64,000 bases of DNA from Acidimicrobiaceae bacterium (GTDB lineage: Bacteria > Actinomycetota > Acidimicrobiia > Acidimicrobiales > Acidimicrobiaceae), in assembly GCA_013044385.1 (NCBI GenBank), contig JABEUN010000019.1, forward strand, positions 28,371-92,370, read 5' to 3'. A program made the position numbers and the translations under genes. The notes under the pieces are model-generated. The model was not told the DNA's origin. It searched no databases and was given only the letters and a program-made list of their open reading frames with translations. Below, piece after piece: positions 34,797 to 43,465 of this stretch (position 1 is the first letter of the stretch; each line of letters starts with the position of its first letter).

Positions 34797-35822
34797 CTAT
34801 GGAGCCGAAGTGATTATCTTCATGGCAAGTTCAATCGATTCAAAGCTCACATCACTGTGGGTTACTAATCGGACGTGGGTGGGCGAAATCGTTCCCGCCA
34901 GCACTCCCTGCGATTTCAGGTAGGAGATGAACGAGGCGGGATCTGGGTGTTCGAAGATAACAATGTTCGTACGTACATTTTCGGGTTGAAGTCCACAAGT
35001 TGGGTATCGATCCGAAATCGCACCAGCAAGTAACGTTGCATGGTAGTGGTCCTCAGGCAGTCTCTCACGCATCTCTTTCAGGGCTACGAGCCCCGCCGCA
35101 GCGATGATGCCGGCTTGACGCATCTGCCCACCTAGGATCTGCCGCTCAACTTTGGCATGGTCTATGAAGTCAGACGGTCCCGCGAGCAGTGAGCCCACCG
35201 GCGCTGAAAGCCCTTTGGAGACACAGGACATCACTGTGTCAACGTACTTAGTTATCTCGCTCGGTTCGACTCCCTGGCTTGCTACGGCGTTGAACAGTCT
35301 CGCCCCATCCATGTGTACCGGAATACCTGCGGAGATTCGCCTGATCTCCTGCAACCCACCAATCGACCAAGGGGTTCCCCCTGAATGCATATGGGTGTTC
35401 TCGAAACAGACCAAAGAAACCTCGAGCCCGAAATAGCTTTGCAAGGCCAACTCGCTTTCGACCTCGCTTGGGTCTAGCTCACCGGTCCGATCATTCACTA
35501 GGGCGAACTGGATCGAAGAGTTCTTGGCAGCGCCTGCGCGCTCGAATTGGACCAGATGCTGATTTCGGCCAGCTACAACCACTGAACCCGGTTTAGTCCA
35601 AGTCCTGAGGGCAACTTGATTGGCCATGGTTCCAGAAGGCACATAGATAGCATCCTCTTTGCCCACGATCTCGGCAAAGTATTCCTGCAGCCGACGTACC
35701 GTAGGATCCTCTCCATAACGGTCGTCCCCCACCTCGGCTTCCGCCATTGCTTTCCGCATCGCCTTGGTGGGGCGCGTCACGGTGTCAGAACGTAAATCAA
35801 TGAAATTTGTATCCTCAATCAC
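34797..35822 (-). CDS. ltaE: low-specificity L-threonine aldolase
   Basis: A 341-residue fold-type I PLP enzyme that cleaves threonine or allo-threonine to glycine and acetaldehyde. The N-terminus IDLRSDTVTRPTKAMRKAMAEAEVGDDRYGEDPTV is diagnostic. IYVPSGTMANQVAL, ENTHMHSGGTPW, VHMDGARLFNA and the PLP lysine in SCVSKGLSAPVGSLLAG are all present. Some annotated family members act on related beta-hydroxy amino acids. It diverges from the inositol monophosphatase gene across a 53-bp gap. Confidence 0.92.
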   Translation of the reverse strand: MIEDTNFIDLRSDTVTRPTKAMRKAMAEAEVGDDRYGEDPTVRRLQEYFAEIVGKEDAIYVPSGTMANQVALRTWTKPGSVVVAGRNQHLVQFERAGAAKNSSIQFALVNDRTGELDPSEVESELALQSYFGLEVSLVCFENTHMHSGGTPWSIGGLQEIRRISAGIPVHMDGARLFNAVASQGVEPSEITKYVDTVMSCVSKGLSAPVGSLLAGPSDFIDHAKVERQILGGQMRQAGIIAAAGLVALKEMRERLPEDHYHATLLAGAISDRYPTCGLQPENVRTNIVIFEHPDPASFISYLKSQGVLAGTISPTHVRLVTHSDVSFESIELAMKIITSAP

Positions 35823-35875
35823 ATTCCCACGCTAGCGGCAGCCCATGCCGGACGGTATGCCCCTAGCCTTTATCC

Positions 35876-36676
35876 GTGATCGAGGAACTTCTCACTCTCT
35901 CTGAACAGGTCGCCCGAGCGGCAGGCGCATTTGTTCGCGATGCCGGGACACCGACCAATGTGACGAATAAGTCATCGAGGAGTGACATGGTCACAGAGGT
36001 CGACAAGGCTACCGAACTCCTGATCCGAGAGCTGATTCTTGCCGCTAGGCCCGATGACTCGATCATTGGCGAAGAGGGCGATGATCTCAACGGTAGTTCT
36101 GAGGTCCAGTGGGTAGTGGACCCAATAGATGGGACCACGAACTTTGTGTACGGAATACCCTGCTACGCAGTCTCGATTGCGGTTCGAATAGCTGGCGTCA
36201 CATCCGCTGCTACGGTCTTCGACATACCAAATCAGGAAATCTTCACCGCTGCGCTCGGCCAGGGCTCCAAGTGCAACGGAAAATCCATCGCCGTCTCGCA
36301 AACGGCTAACCTTTCGGATGCCCTAATCGGTACAGGATTCTCCTATGATCCAGATCGCAGAGTCCGGCAGAGTCTTACACTTTCCCGGATCGTGAGCCGT
36401 ATCCGAGACGTGAGACGTGCAGGCGCTGCGTCAGTTGACCTCTGTTGGGTAGCTTGTGGCCGTCTCGACGGCTTTTACGAGCAAGCACTTTTCCCTTGGG
36501 ACTTCGCAGCAGCCGAACTCATTATTAAAGAGGCAGGCGGCGTTGTTGGTAACACCAGCGGTATCGGGGCTTCGCGGACAATGACTATTGCAGCAAATTC
36601 GACCATCTTCAACGAACTTCAATCGATGCTCAAAGACGGACTCGAATTCGACGAAGCCGCCGACAATTTGGACTAG
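35876..36676 (+). CDS. suhB: inositol monophosphatase family protein
   Basis: A 266-residue Mg-dependent phosphatase. The metal-binding motifs are GEEGDD (residues ~61-66), WVVDPIDGTTNFVYGIPCYAVSIAV, and the C-terminal FPWDFAAAELIIKEAGGVVGN. RRAGAASVDLCWVACGRLDGFYE is the usual substrate-specificity region. Products in this family dephosphorylate inositol-1-phosphate or related sugar phosphates. The start is a GTG. The stop is shared on opposite strands with the downstream gene: the CTAG at 36673-36676 supplies TAG to both. A similar gene (suhB) lies near this locus in mycobacteria. Confidence 0.9.
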   Translation: MIEELLTLSEQVARAAGAFVRDAGTPTNVTNKSSRSDMVTEVDKATELLIRELILAARPDDSIIGEEGDDLNGSSEVQWVVDPIDGTTNFVYGIPCYAVSIAVRIAGVTSAATVFDIPNQEIFTAALGQGSKCNGKSIAVSQTANLSDALIGTGFSYDPDRRVRQSLTLSRIVSRIRDVRRAGAASVDLCWVACGRLDGFYEQALFPWDFAAAELIIKEAGGVVGNTSGIGASRTMTIAANSTIFNELQSMLKDGLEFDEAADNLD

Positions 36677-37167
36677 CCGAACTTCGCTACAACTCTGTCT
36701 AACGTCAATTCGATCGACTTCGTATTTCTTGCGGGAATCCTAAACAGCTCGTACATAAACTTTGATGGCACGTTCGACCAATCAAAGGTCTCAGTAAGTA
36801 GCGTGGATCTTGGATGGCTATCTGCCACCTCTTCTAGGTCGTAGCGCCAAACGTGCTTGCCGAAATGGCGCCAGCCAATGGACTTACCTTCGTCAAAGAG
36901 CACGACCGTATTCCATATCTTGTATGGAGCAAAAAGGCGCATCGACATCCTGAACCTAGCATTGAGGTAGAGGCGCTCGGGACCTTCGAGAACCTTCAAA
37001 ACGCTTTTCGAGCCGTCAATTGTGGAATGGTTGGCCGGCCGAGCCAAGAAGTCAAACACTTCTGCACACGGCGCAGCTACAATTATCGAGCGCGAGACCT
37101 GGTGGAGTCCGCCGACGGAAGAAAGCCCCAATGAAATTCCCTCCTTGATCTTTTGGATCTCTTTCAT
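36673..37167 (-). CDS. SRPBCC-fold (polyketide cyclase/START-like) protein
   Basis: A 164-residue single-domain protein with the START/SRPBCC pattern: VSRSIIVAAPCAEVFDFLARPANHSTIDGS, then paired strands (RFRMSMRLFAPYKIWNTVVLFDEGKSIGWRHFGKHVWRYDLEE) and a long C-terminal helix. Actinobacterial members bind small hydrophobic ligands. Nothing here indicates which. It converges on the inositol monophosphatase gene, overlapping it by 4 bp. nrdR lies upstream on the same strand. Confidence 0.8.
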   Translation of the reverse strand: MKEIQKIKEGISLGLSSVGGLHQVSRSIIVAAPCAEVFDFLARPANHSTIDGSKSVLKVLEGPERLYLNARFRMSMRLFAPYKIWNTVVLFDEGKSIGWRHFGKHVWRYDLEEVADSHPRSTLLTETFDWSNVPSKFMYELFRIPARNTKSIELTLDRVVAKFG

Positions 37168-37207
37168 TCAATCCGTCAAGTAACAACTATCAGGATCTCG
37201 ACCTTAG

Positions 37208-37675
37208 CTAGTCGCCTGGCCGAGTTGGTTGCTTTACTAGGGCCACCGCCTCGCGTTCGAAGTCATGCAGATCTTCAAATCCCTTGTAAACCGATGCAAA
37301 ACGCATGTAGCCGACTCGATCAGTCTCCCGCAGCCACTCCAAAACCCGTAGGCCAATCTGGTTGCTGGAACACTCCTCCCCAAGGAGGCGGAACTCGTCC
37401 TCAAACTCAAGTGCAGCCAGTTCAATGGTGGCATCATCAACGGGTCGGTTCTTCAATGCCGCCTTGATCCCGCTAATAAGTTTCGCCCTTTCGAAGGGGA
37501 CTCTGTCACCTGAGCGCTTACAGACAACAAGGGAGATCTCTTCGACTCGCTCGTAAGTGGTAAATCTCCGACCGCACCCGTCGCAAGATCGCCTGCGGCG
37601 TATGGCAGCGCCATCCTCAACGACCCTGGAGTCAACAACCTTATCTTCGCCACAAAGGCAGAATGGACACCGCAC
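37208..37675 (-). CDS. nrdR: transcriptional repressor NrdR
   Basis: NrdR represses ribonucleotide reductase genes when (d)ATP-loaded. The N-terminal zinc ribbon RCPFCLCGEDKVVDSRVVEDGAAIRRRRSCDGCGRRFTTYER and the ATP-cone domain (VVCKRSGDRVPFERAKLISGIKAAL) are intact. The GTG at 37675 gives VRCPFC, matching family starts, with GTGAGG 7 bp upstream. A TTG two codons before is less likely. It follows the LysM gene in the same order as mycobacterial Rv2718c-Rv2719c. No NrdR-box pair was found in its own upstream region. Confidence 0.95.
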   Translation of the reverse strand: MRCPFCLCGEDKVVDSRVVEDGAAIRRRRSCDGCGRRFTTYERVEEISLVVCKRSGDRVPFERAKLISGIKAALKNRPVDDATIELAALEFEDEFRLLGEECSSNQIGLRVLEWLRETDRVGYMRFASVYKGFEDLHDFEREAVALVKQPTRPGD

Positions 37676-37790
37676 AAGCAAACCTCACGACCAGTGTAAG
37701 CGTTTACTAGCAGTTTGTTAGAGCGGCTAGCAGCATGATTAAGCCTTAATTAGTCAAATGCTTCCACTTCGTACAGGCCACAGCCCGGGA

Positions 37791-38225
37791 TCAGCCCTTG
37801 TTGGAAGGAATGCTAAGCTTCTCGCCAACATATATAGCGGTAGACCCAGAAAGCTCCCTTTCGAGTTGTGCCACAAGAACTCGCGGATCACCTCCGCCTG
37901 AATGCGAGGTCGCAATCGACCACAGAGTGTCACCAGGGCGAACAACGTATGTTTGAGACCCTGACCGAGGTATCGACGTCCCAGTCAAACTAGTGAATAC
38001 CAATACAGCAACGAGGAGGCCGATCCAAACGAGCAGGGCCATCCGAATCAATCTCAAGGTTCGACGCCGGACACGCCGAAGGGGAGATGGGGACGATAGC
38101 CCACCCACTATCAGCTTCAATTCGGGTCGGTTGCCGAACGTATCGACCTCGTCTGACCCGAAACGGGTAGCAGAAGAAGGCAATGCGGTCCCAAGAAACA
38201 TTGCACCGTCCACAGACTTGCTCAT
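37791..38225 (-). CDS. LysM-domain membrane protein, probable SOS-controlled division inhibitor (YneA/ChiZ-like)
   Basis: A 144-residue protein with an N-terminal cytoplasmic stretch, one membrane segment (about residues 62-82, MALLVWIGLLVAVLVFTSL) and a C-terminal LysM domain (TYVVRPGDTLWSIATSHSGGG...AIYVGEKLSIP). It is divergent from lexA, and an SOS box (38244-38259) lies 19 bp upstream of its ATG. This architecture and position match Bacillus YneA and mycobacterial Rv2719c/ChiZ, which delay division during the SOS response. The division-inhibitor role is an inference from that synteny. The ATG has GGGAG 9 bp upstream. Confidence 0.88.
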   Translation of the reverse strand: MSKSVDGAMFLGTALPSSATRFGSDEVDTFGNRPELKLIVGGLSSPSPLRRVRRRTLRLIRMALLVWIGLLVAVLVFTSLTGTSIPRSGSQTYVVRPGDTLWSIATSHSGGGDPRVLVAQLERELSGSTAIYVGEKLSIPSNKG

Positions 38226-38243
38226 CTACGCAATCTCCCTAAC

Positions 38244-38259
38244 TCGAACACCTGTTCTA
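38244..38259. promoter_or_regulatory. SOS box 1 (LexA operator, LysM side)
   Basis: TCGAACACCTGTTCTA is a near-perfect match to the actinobacterial/Bacillus LexA operator (TCGAAC-N4-GTTCGA). It is close to the LysM gene start and would block its expression until LexA is cleaved. Confidence 0.85.
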
Positions 38260-38294
38260 ATTGAATCACATGCTTGTGACATTGTCTACAACAC

Positions 38295-38310
38295 TCGAAC
38301 ACATGTTTGT
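38295..38310. promoter_or_regulatory. SOS box 2 (LexA operator, lexA side)
   Basis: TCGAACACATGTTTGT matches the LexA operator in its first half and core, with a degenerate right half. It lies about 50 bp upstream of lexA. A TTGTCT overlapping its right end and a TAAAGT 18 bp further (about 38331-38336) could form the lexA promoter, so binding here would give autorepression. Confidence 0.8.
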
Positions 38311-38358
38311 CTTTACGGCAAAAAACCTGCTAAAGTTAGATGGTCAGAAAGGTTTGGT

Positions 38359-38991
38359 ATGGCTCACTCACATAAGAAGCGGGATGAAGTACTCCAGTTC
38401 GTCAACCAATTCCAATCGGCAAAGGGCTATCCTCCCACCGTGAGAGAGATCGGTGAAGGGGTCGGACTTGCCTCGCCTTCTTCAGTCCAAGCACACCTGA
38501 AGTCATTAGAGCGAGATGGGATGATCGAGAGGGATCCGTCAAAACCAAGGGCGCTGAAGATTCAGTCAAGCGAGAGTCACCCGATGACCGAAACGCAACT
38601 TTCAGAAACTGTGCGCGTACCTATACTTGGTCGAGTAGCAGCCGGAGTCGGAGTACTCGCATACGAGGACAAAGAGGGTGAACTAGACCTCTCGCGAAGT
38701 ATTGTCGGGTTCGGCGAGCACTTTGCCCTTCAGGTTCGTGGCGACTCCATGGTCGAAATGGGAATCTACGAAGATGATTATGTTATCGCAAGGAGCCAGA
38801 AGTCAGCCGAACGTGGCGATATCGTCGTCGCCGGAATTCCTGATGACGAGGCAACGATCAAGGTCCTTACCAAGGTCGGCGAGTACATAGAGCTAACCCC
38901 AGCCAATGAGCGTTACCTACCGATGTCGTTCCACCACTCTGAGGTCGAAATCTTTGGCAAGGTAACCACACTGGTAAGAAAGTTCTCTTAA
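38359..38991 (+). CDS. lexA: SOS repressor LexA
   Basis: LexA represses SOS genes and self-cleaves when RecA filaments form. The 210-residue product has an N-terminal winged helix (HSHKKRDEVLQFVNQFQSAKGYPPTVREIGEGVGLASPSSVQAHLKSLERDGMI), a linker, and the S24 peptidase-like domain. The Ala-Gly cleavage site is A95-G96 (RVAAGVGV), the nucleophile is Ser130 (GDSM) and the general base is Lys168 (EATIKVL). The frame is open far upstream, but the ATG at 38359 with AGAAAGG before it gives the family start. Two SOS boxes lie between it and the divergent LysM gene. Confidence 0.97.
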   Translation: MAHSHKKRDEVLQFVNQFQSAKGYPPTVREIGEGVGLASPSSVQAHLKSLERDGMIERDPSKPRALKIQSSESHPMTETQLSETVRVPILGRVAAGVGVLAYEDKEGELDLSRSIVGFGEHFALQVRGDSMVEMGIYEDDYVIARSQKSAERGDIVVAGIPDDEATIKVLTKVGEYIELTPANERYLPMSFHHSEVEIFGKVTTLVRKFS

Positions 38992-39008
38992 GGACCGCTC
39001 AGCAGAAG

Positions 39009-40067
39009 TTACGAGAGCACGGAGGTGAGAATGGCCTTTGCCGCGACTATCTGGTCAACGTCCACCCATTCGCCGGCCGTGTGCGCCATTTCCGGATCCC
39101 CCGGTCCGAAGTTCGTGGCAGGAACACCCCGTTCGCTAAAGAAAGCCACGTCTGTCCAGCCCAGCTTTCCACGACGCGTACCAACTGATTCAGCCAACTT
39201 GGCAAGAAATGGATTTTCTAGATTTGGACGCGCAGAGGGAGCGGCCTCCTCCAACGAGACGTAGTCCCCTAGATCCTCCCTCAGGAGTTGGGAAAACAGT
39301 CCTGAGACAAAATCCGTGGCCTCCTCGATGCTTCGGTCCGGCGCAAATCGGTGATTAATCAGAATATCTACTTCGTCAGGCACCACGTTGTTTGCGACAC
39401 CCCCGACAATTTTGACTACCGAAGTCGCCTCTTTATAATCGCACCCATCAATGATCACCGATCGTCGGTGTACCGATGCAATCCTTAGCAAGAATTCCGC
39501 ACTTCGGTGGATTGCATTTTCACCTATATGAGGACGGGCAGTATGTGCCTTCCGACCTCCAACATGTAGTCGCATTCGAAGCGTGCCTTGACAGCCTGCC
39601 TCAATTACATTCAGTGTCGGCTCCATCAGTATTGCTGCCTCTGCACGCAGCACATCAGGGGAATCGCGCTCAATCTCGAGCAGTCCGCTGAAGCGCCGGT
39701 CTATCTCCTCGCAGACGTAGAAAATATAGGTCACTGGAGCGAGCAAGTCCGGGTCTGAGGCGAGGGCCATCATCACAGCCACACCACCCTTCATATCTGT
39801 TGATCCGACCCCATAGATTCGATTACCGTCCCTGTATGGTAGGTACCCCACCGAGGGAGGGACCGTATCGATATGTCCAGCAAGTATGAACTTGCTCTGC
39901 CCGGTGTCATTCCGGTTGACAATCAGGTTGTTACCTACCCTTTTGAGCCGTAAATGGCTGAACCTAGACAATGTTGATTCGATGAGATCAGCTACGTTGG
40001 CTTCATTCCTAGACTCAGACGGCGTATTGACGAGCTCTATGCAGAGGTCGACGGGATCAAGACTCAT
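39009..40067 (-). CDS. dapE: succinyl-diaminopimelate desuccinylase
   Basis: A 352-residue M20 metallopeptidase-family enzyme that removes succinate from N-succinyl-LL-DAP. Metal ligands are seen in LAGHIDTVP, GSTDMKGGVAVMMAL and FYVCEEIDRRFSGL. The dimerisation domain and TDVAFFSERGVPATNFGPGDPEMAHTAGEWVDVDQI are normal. The start ATG overlaps the dapD stop as ATGA, giving the run dapC-dapD-dapE. It converges on lexA with only 17 bp between the stops. Confidence 0.94.
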   Translation of the reverse strand: MSLDPVDLCIELVNTPSESRNEANVADLIESTLSRFSHLRLKRVGNNLIVNRNDTGQSKFILAGHIDTVPPSVGYLPYRDGNRIYGVGSTDMKGGVAVMMALASDPDLLAPVTYIFYVCEEIDRRFSGLLEIERDSPDVLRAEAAILMEPTLNVIEAGCQGTLRMRLHVGGRKAHTARPHIGENAIHRSAEFLLRIASVHRRSVIIDGCDYKEATSVVKIVGGVANNVVPDEVDILINHRFAPDRSIEEATDFVSGLFSQLLREDLGDYVSLEEAAPSARPNLENPFLAKLAESVGTRRGKLGWTDVAFFSERGVPATNFGPGDPEMAHTAGEWVDVDQIVAAKAILTSVLS

Positions 40068-40921
40068 AATGCAGCTCCGTGTTCACGAAGAACTTCGTTC
40101 AACAATGTCTTACTGTGTCGTTCTCCTTCAGCCATCTTCTTGATGACCAGTACGCAGGGCAAGCCAAATTCTCCACCCGCGAAGTGCTTGGTCCTGATCC
40201 CAGTGACGGCCACCGAGTAGTCCGGTACATAACCTCTGGAGATTTCAGCACCGGTTTCGGCGTCTATCACGGGAATGGATGGATTCAGGATGACTCCGGC
40301 ACCGATCACTGCTCCCTTACCAACACGTGCCCCTTCGGTGATCATGGCGCGAGATCCGATGAACGCATCATCCTCCACAACTACCGGGGCTGCTTGTGGA
40401 GGCTCCAATACTCCGCCGATACCTACGCCGCCCGAAAGATGAACCCTGGCTCCGATCTGAGCACATGAACCAACAGTTGCCCAGGTATCCACCATCGTCT
40501 GCTCACCGACATATGCACCGATGTTTACGTAGCTTGGCATCAAAGTGACACCGCGGCCCAAATACGATCCGAATCTGGCGCTAGCGCCTGGCACCACTCG
40601 AACGCCCGATGCTCTGTAGTTTCGCTTGAGTGGCATTCGGTCCAAGTACTCAAATGGTCCAACCTCGTATTCGGCCAGATCCCGAAGTCGAAAGGAGAGG
40701 AGGATGGCACATTTGACCCACTCATGCACCAAGAGCGAACCATCTTCGCGGACCTCTGCTACTCGCAATTCGCCTCGATCCAAGCGCCCTAGTACCGAAA
40801 ATACGAGATTCCTCTCGGAAATTGCCGTACTGTCAACCGAATCACGACGGTCCCACACGGACAAAATCTGTGACTCTAACTCCGCCAATTCAACTGATTC
40901 AGACACTTGACTCATCTGCAT
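40064..40921 (-). CDS. dapD: tetrahydrodipicolinate N-succinyltransferase
   Basis: A 285-residue left-handed beta-helix acyltransferase that succinylates tetrahydrodipicolinate. Hexapeptide-repeat blocks run from VVPGASARFGSYLGRGVTLMPSYVNIGAYVGEQTMVDTWATVGSCAQIGARVHLSGGVGIGGVLEP to AFIGSRAMITEGARVGKGAVIGAGVIL. These match the E. coli-type DapD rather than the longer actinobacterial DapD. It starts 13 bp after dapC and overlaps dapE. Together the three genes define the succinylase branch. Confidence 0.94.
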   Translation of the reverse strand: MQMSQVSESVELAELESQILSVWDRRDSVDSTAISERNLVFSVLGRLDRGELRVAEVREDGSLLVHEWVKCAILLSFRLRDLAEYEVGPFEYLDRMPLKRNYRASGVRVVPGASARFGSYLGRGVTLMPSYVNIGAYVGEQTMVDTWATVGSCAQIGARVHLSGGVGIGGVLEPPQAAPVVVEDDAFIGSRAMITEGARVGKGAVIGAGVILNPSIPVIDAETGAEISRGYVPDYSVAVTGIRTKHFAGGEFGLPCVLVIKKMAEGERHSKTLLNEVLREHGAAL

Positions 40922-40934
40922 GAAGCTATTCGAC

Positions 40935-42080
40935 TCAACTGGATAGTCGTGACGCTACCAGTTGGATCAGATCCGTTGGCGCTACAACGGCCAACCGCAC
41001 ATACTCCTTGGATGAATCACCATAGAACTCTCCGGGAGAGACCACGATGCCTGCGCGTGATGCAAGGTATGCGGCGAGCTCGAATCCGGTAGCTAAGCCT
41101 TTGTCGACGGCCTTGAACCAGAGGTAGAACCCTCCTTCGGGAAGTTCGACGTCGATACCGTGAGCAGTGAGGGCTCGAACCATGATCTCAAGCCTCTCTA
41201 AATAGCGTCGTCGCTGCTCGGCCACATGCCCATAATCACCTAGCGATTCGGCCGCTACGACCTGAACCGGCCCAGGCACCATCAACCCCGCGTGCTTTCT
41301 GACCTCCGAGAGGAACTGCACAATCTCTCCATCACCGGCATAAAAACCAGCCCTCAGTCCAGCAAGATTGGATCTCTTCGAGATCGAGTGCAGTGCTAAA
41401 GTGCCTTCGACGGAATATCGAAGAGCAGTGTCGCCATCGCCCTTCCAGACATACTCTGCATAGCACTCGTCAGAAACCACCAGTATCTCGTGTTGTCTTG
41501 CCCACTCAACTGCTGGCTCTATTCCCGATATACGTCCGGTCGGATTGGAGGGATAGTTGATCCAAAGAAGGAGGGCTGAGTCGACTGCCCACTCGGGGAC
41601 CTGCTCGAGGCAGAGACTCCCATCCTCGTTGACTGGAACTGCAAAATGTCGACATCCGGCAAGCTCCGCACCGATCTGGTATGTGGGATAGGACACTTCT
41701 GGATATAGAACTACATCTCGATCTGATTCCCGCAACCGAAGAAATCTCGGAAGCGAGGCAACGAACTCCTTTGTTCCAACTGTGGCTGCAATTTGGGAGG
41801 CCGAGATATGGATATCAAAACGTTCCGCCATCCAATCAGATGCTGCCCGCCGGAGTCCAATGGTCCCGATGGATGGTGGGTAGCCACGTTCCATACCCGA
41901 AGTCGCCAAGAGGTGTGGTACGAAACTTGGCGGAGGATCTATCGGAGTCCCAACCGAGAGGTCTAGATAACTCCCGTATACACTCTCCGCTATCGCCTTA
42001 ATTTCGTCCAACCGATCGTAGGGATATGCCGGCATGACAAATGGACCAACTTGTGAAACAGACTCTGTACCCATCACCAA
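40935..42080 (-). CDS. dapC: N-succinyldiaminopimelate aminotransferase (class I)
   Basis: A 381-residue fold-type I PLP aminotransferase. Substrate-binding blocks include YLDLSVGTPIDPPPSFVPHLL, LLWINYPSNPTGRISG (PLP-contacting Asn-Pro), VVSDECYAEYVW, and the Schiff-base lysine in LHSISKRSNLAGLRAGFYAGD. Family resemblance plus position directly before dapD and dapE supports the succinyl-DAP aminotransferase assignment over other class I aminotransferases. The start is a GTG at 42080 or the ATG one codon later. Confidence 0.9.
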   Translation of the reverse strand: MVMGTESVSQVGPFVMPAYPYDRLDEIKAIAESVYGSYLDLSVGTPIDPPPSFVPHLLATSGMERGYPPSIGTIGLRRAASDWMAERFDIHISASQIAATVGTKEFVASLPRFLRLRESDRDVVLYPEVSYPTYQIGAELAGCRHFAVPVNEDGSLCLEQVPEWAVDSALLLWINYPSNPTGRISGIEPAVEWARQHEILVVSDECYAEYVWKGDGDTALRYSVEGTLALHSISKRSNLAGLRAGFYAGDGEIVQFLSEVRKHAGLMVPGPVQVVAAESLGDYGHVAEQRRRYLERLEIMVRALTAHGIDVELPEGGFYLWFKAVDKGLATGFELAAYLASRAGIVVSPGEFYGDSSKEYVRLAVVAPTDLIQLVASRLSS

Positions 42081-42129
42081 GAAGGATAGCCTCGTAGAAT
42101 TCGGTGGTGACCTCCCGGTTCACTGCCTC

Positions 42130-43449
42130 TCAGTATTCTGAATCCACCCGCCGAATCTCGATGTGTTCTCCAACGAAGGATCGAACGGATCCGAGGGAGT
42201 TCGAGTCGAGTCGCACGATGGTTTTGACTCCGTCGTCCGACTCGCGCTGAGATATGACCTCTCCCTCTCTATGCAAAACCGCAAGAATATCACCGCGGTC
42301 AAATGGAACAATGATCTCGAACAGTCGAGCTCTTCTCCGCAGTGCTTTTGAGAGCTCTTCCAGGAGGTCCGAAAGCCCCCACCCCTGCGTCGCAGAGATA
42401 GCTGCAAAATGACTTGGTCCAGCTTCAACCGCCAATTTGGCCGCAGTCTCGGTAACCTCGGAGGCACCGCAAAGAAGATCTACCTTGTTAAAGACCATTA
42501 CCTCAGGCACCTCATTGGCCCCAATCTCAGCCAGTACCTCTCTGACGGCAGTGATCTGTTCAAGCATTTGTGCCGAAGAAGCATCGACAACGTGAAGCAG
42601 TAGGTCCGACTCAGCCACAACGTCAAGTGTCGACTTAAAGGAGACCACCAGCTGGTGGGGAAGCTTCCTTATGAATCCCACCGTGTCAGATAGCAACACT
42701 GACTCACCACCTGGCAAGTCGAGCCGCCGCGTCCTCGGATCGAGAGTAGCGAAGAGTCTGTCCTCAGTCAGGACCCCTGCATCTGTAAGAGAATTGAGTA
42801 GTGTCGATTTGCCGGCATTTGTATAACCTACAATCGATACCGACGCAGCTCTCGAACGAACCCGCGACTTTCGCTGAACCCTACTGTTTTTATCGAGCGC
42901 AACGAGCTCTCTCCGAAGGTGTGAGATTCGATCCTGAAGCTGCCTGCGGTCCTCCTCAAGTTTTGTCTCTCCCGGCCCCCGTGTGCCGATCCTTCCGACC
43001 TGCTGGGAAAGGGAGTGTCCCTTGCCCTTAAGTCTTGGAAGTCGATAATTGAGCAGCGCCAACTCGACCTGGGCTTTTCCGCTGGCCGTTCTGGCGTTCT
43101 GAGCGAAGATGTCCAATATGACGGCGGTTCTGTCAATTGCAGTCCTACCGAAGAGCCTCTCTAGGTTTCTTTGTTGAGCCGGAGTCAGTTCCTCATCGAA
43201 TACAACTGTGTCAACATCGAGCATCTCGGCAAGTCGGGCAACCTCCTCAGCCTTGCCCGATCCAATGAAGGTGGCTGGGTCGGGCCTGTCCCTTCGCTGG
43301 GTAACTCTACCGACCACCTCGGCACCAGCCGTATCGACCAAGAGGGCCAGCTCGTCCAAATCGTCCTCGACCTGATCAAGATCCATTCTTCCGACAGCTA
43401 CTCCGACGAGAAGGATCTTCTCCCGAAATGAACGATCAATTAGCGACAT
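42130..43449 (-). CDS. hflX: ribosome-associated GTPase HflX
   Basis: A 439-residue GTPase that splits or rescues stalled ribosomes. The N-terminal HflX domain (RRDRPDPATFIGSGKAEEVARLAEMLDVDTVVFDEELTPAQQRNLER) and the linker IGTRGPGETKLEEDRRQLQDRISHLRREL are diagnostic. The G domain carries GYTNAGKSTLLN (G1), DTVGFI (G3) and NKVD (G4). The order dapF-hflX is conserved in actinobacteria. A mycobacterial HflX affects macrolide resistance, which is family knowledge and not shown here. Confidence 0.95.
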   Translation of the reverse strand: MSLIDRSFREKILLVGVAVGRMDLDQVEDDLDELALLVDTAGAEVVGRVTQRRDRPDPATFIGSGKAEEVARLAEMLDVDTVVFDEELTPAQQRNLERLFGRTAIDRTAVILDIFAQNARTASGKAQVELALLNYRLPRLKGKGHSLSQQVGRIGTRGPGETKLEEDRRQLQDRISHLRRELVALDKNSRVQRKSRVRSRAASVSIVGYTNAGKSTLLNSLTDAGVLTEDRLFATLDPRTRRLDLPGGESVLLSDTVGFIRKLPHQLVVSFKSTLDVVAESDLLLHVVDASSAQMLEQITAVREVLAEIGANEVPEVMVFNKVDLLCGASEVTETAAKLAVEAGPSHFAAISATQGWGLSDLLEELSKALRRRARLFEIIVPFDRGDILAVLHREGEVISQRESDDGVKTIVRLDSNSLGSVRSFVGEHIEIRRVDSEY

Positions 43450-43465
43450 TGCACACCAGGTCTTA

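Noticed and set aside
37676..37790. NrdR-box pair upstream of nrdR.
   Set aside because: No ACANTATATNTTGT-like element could be found in the interval.
37993..38358. A 122-codon N-terminal extension of LexA.
   Set aside because: It runs through the divergent LysM gene and both SOS boxes; the ATG at 38359 has a ribosome binding site and gives the standard LexA length.
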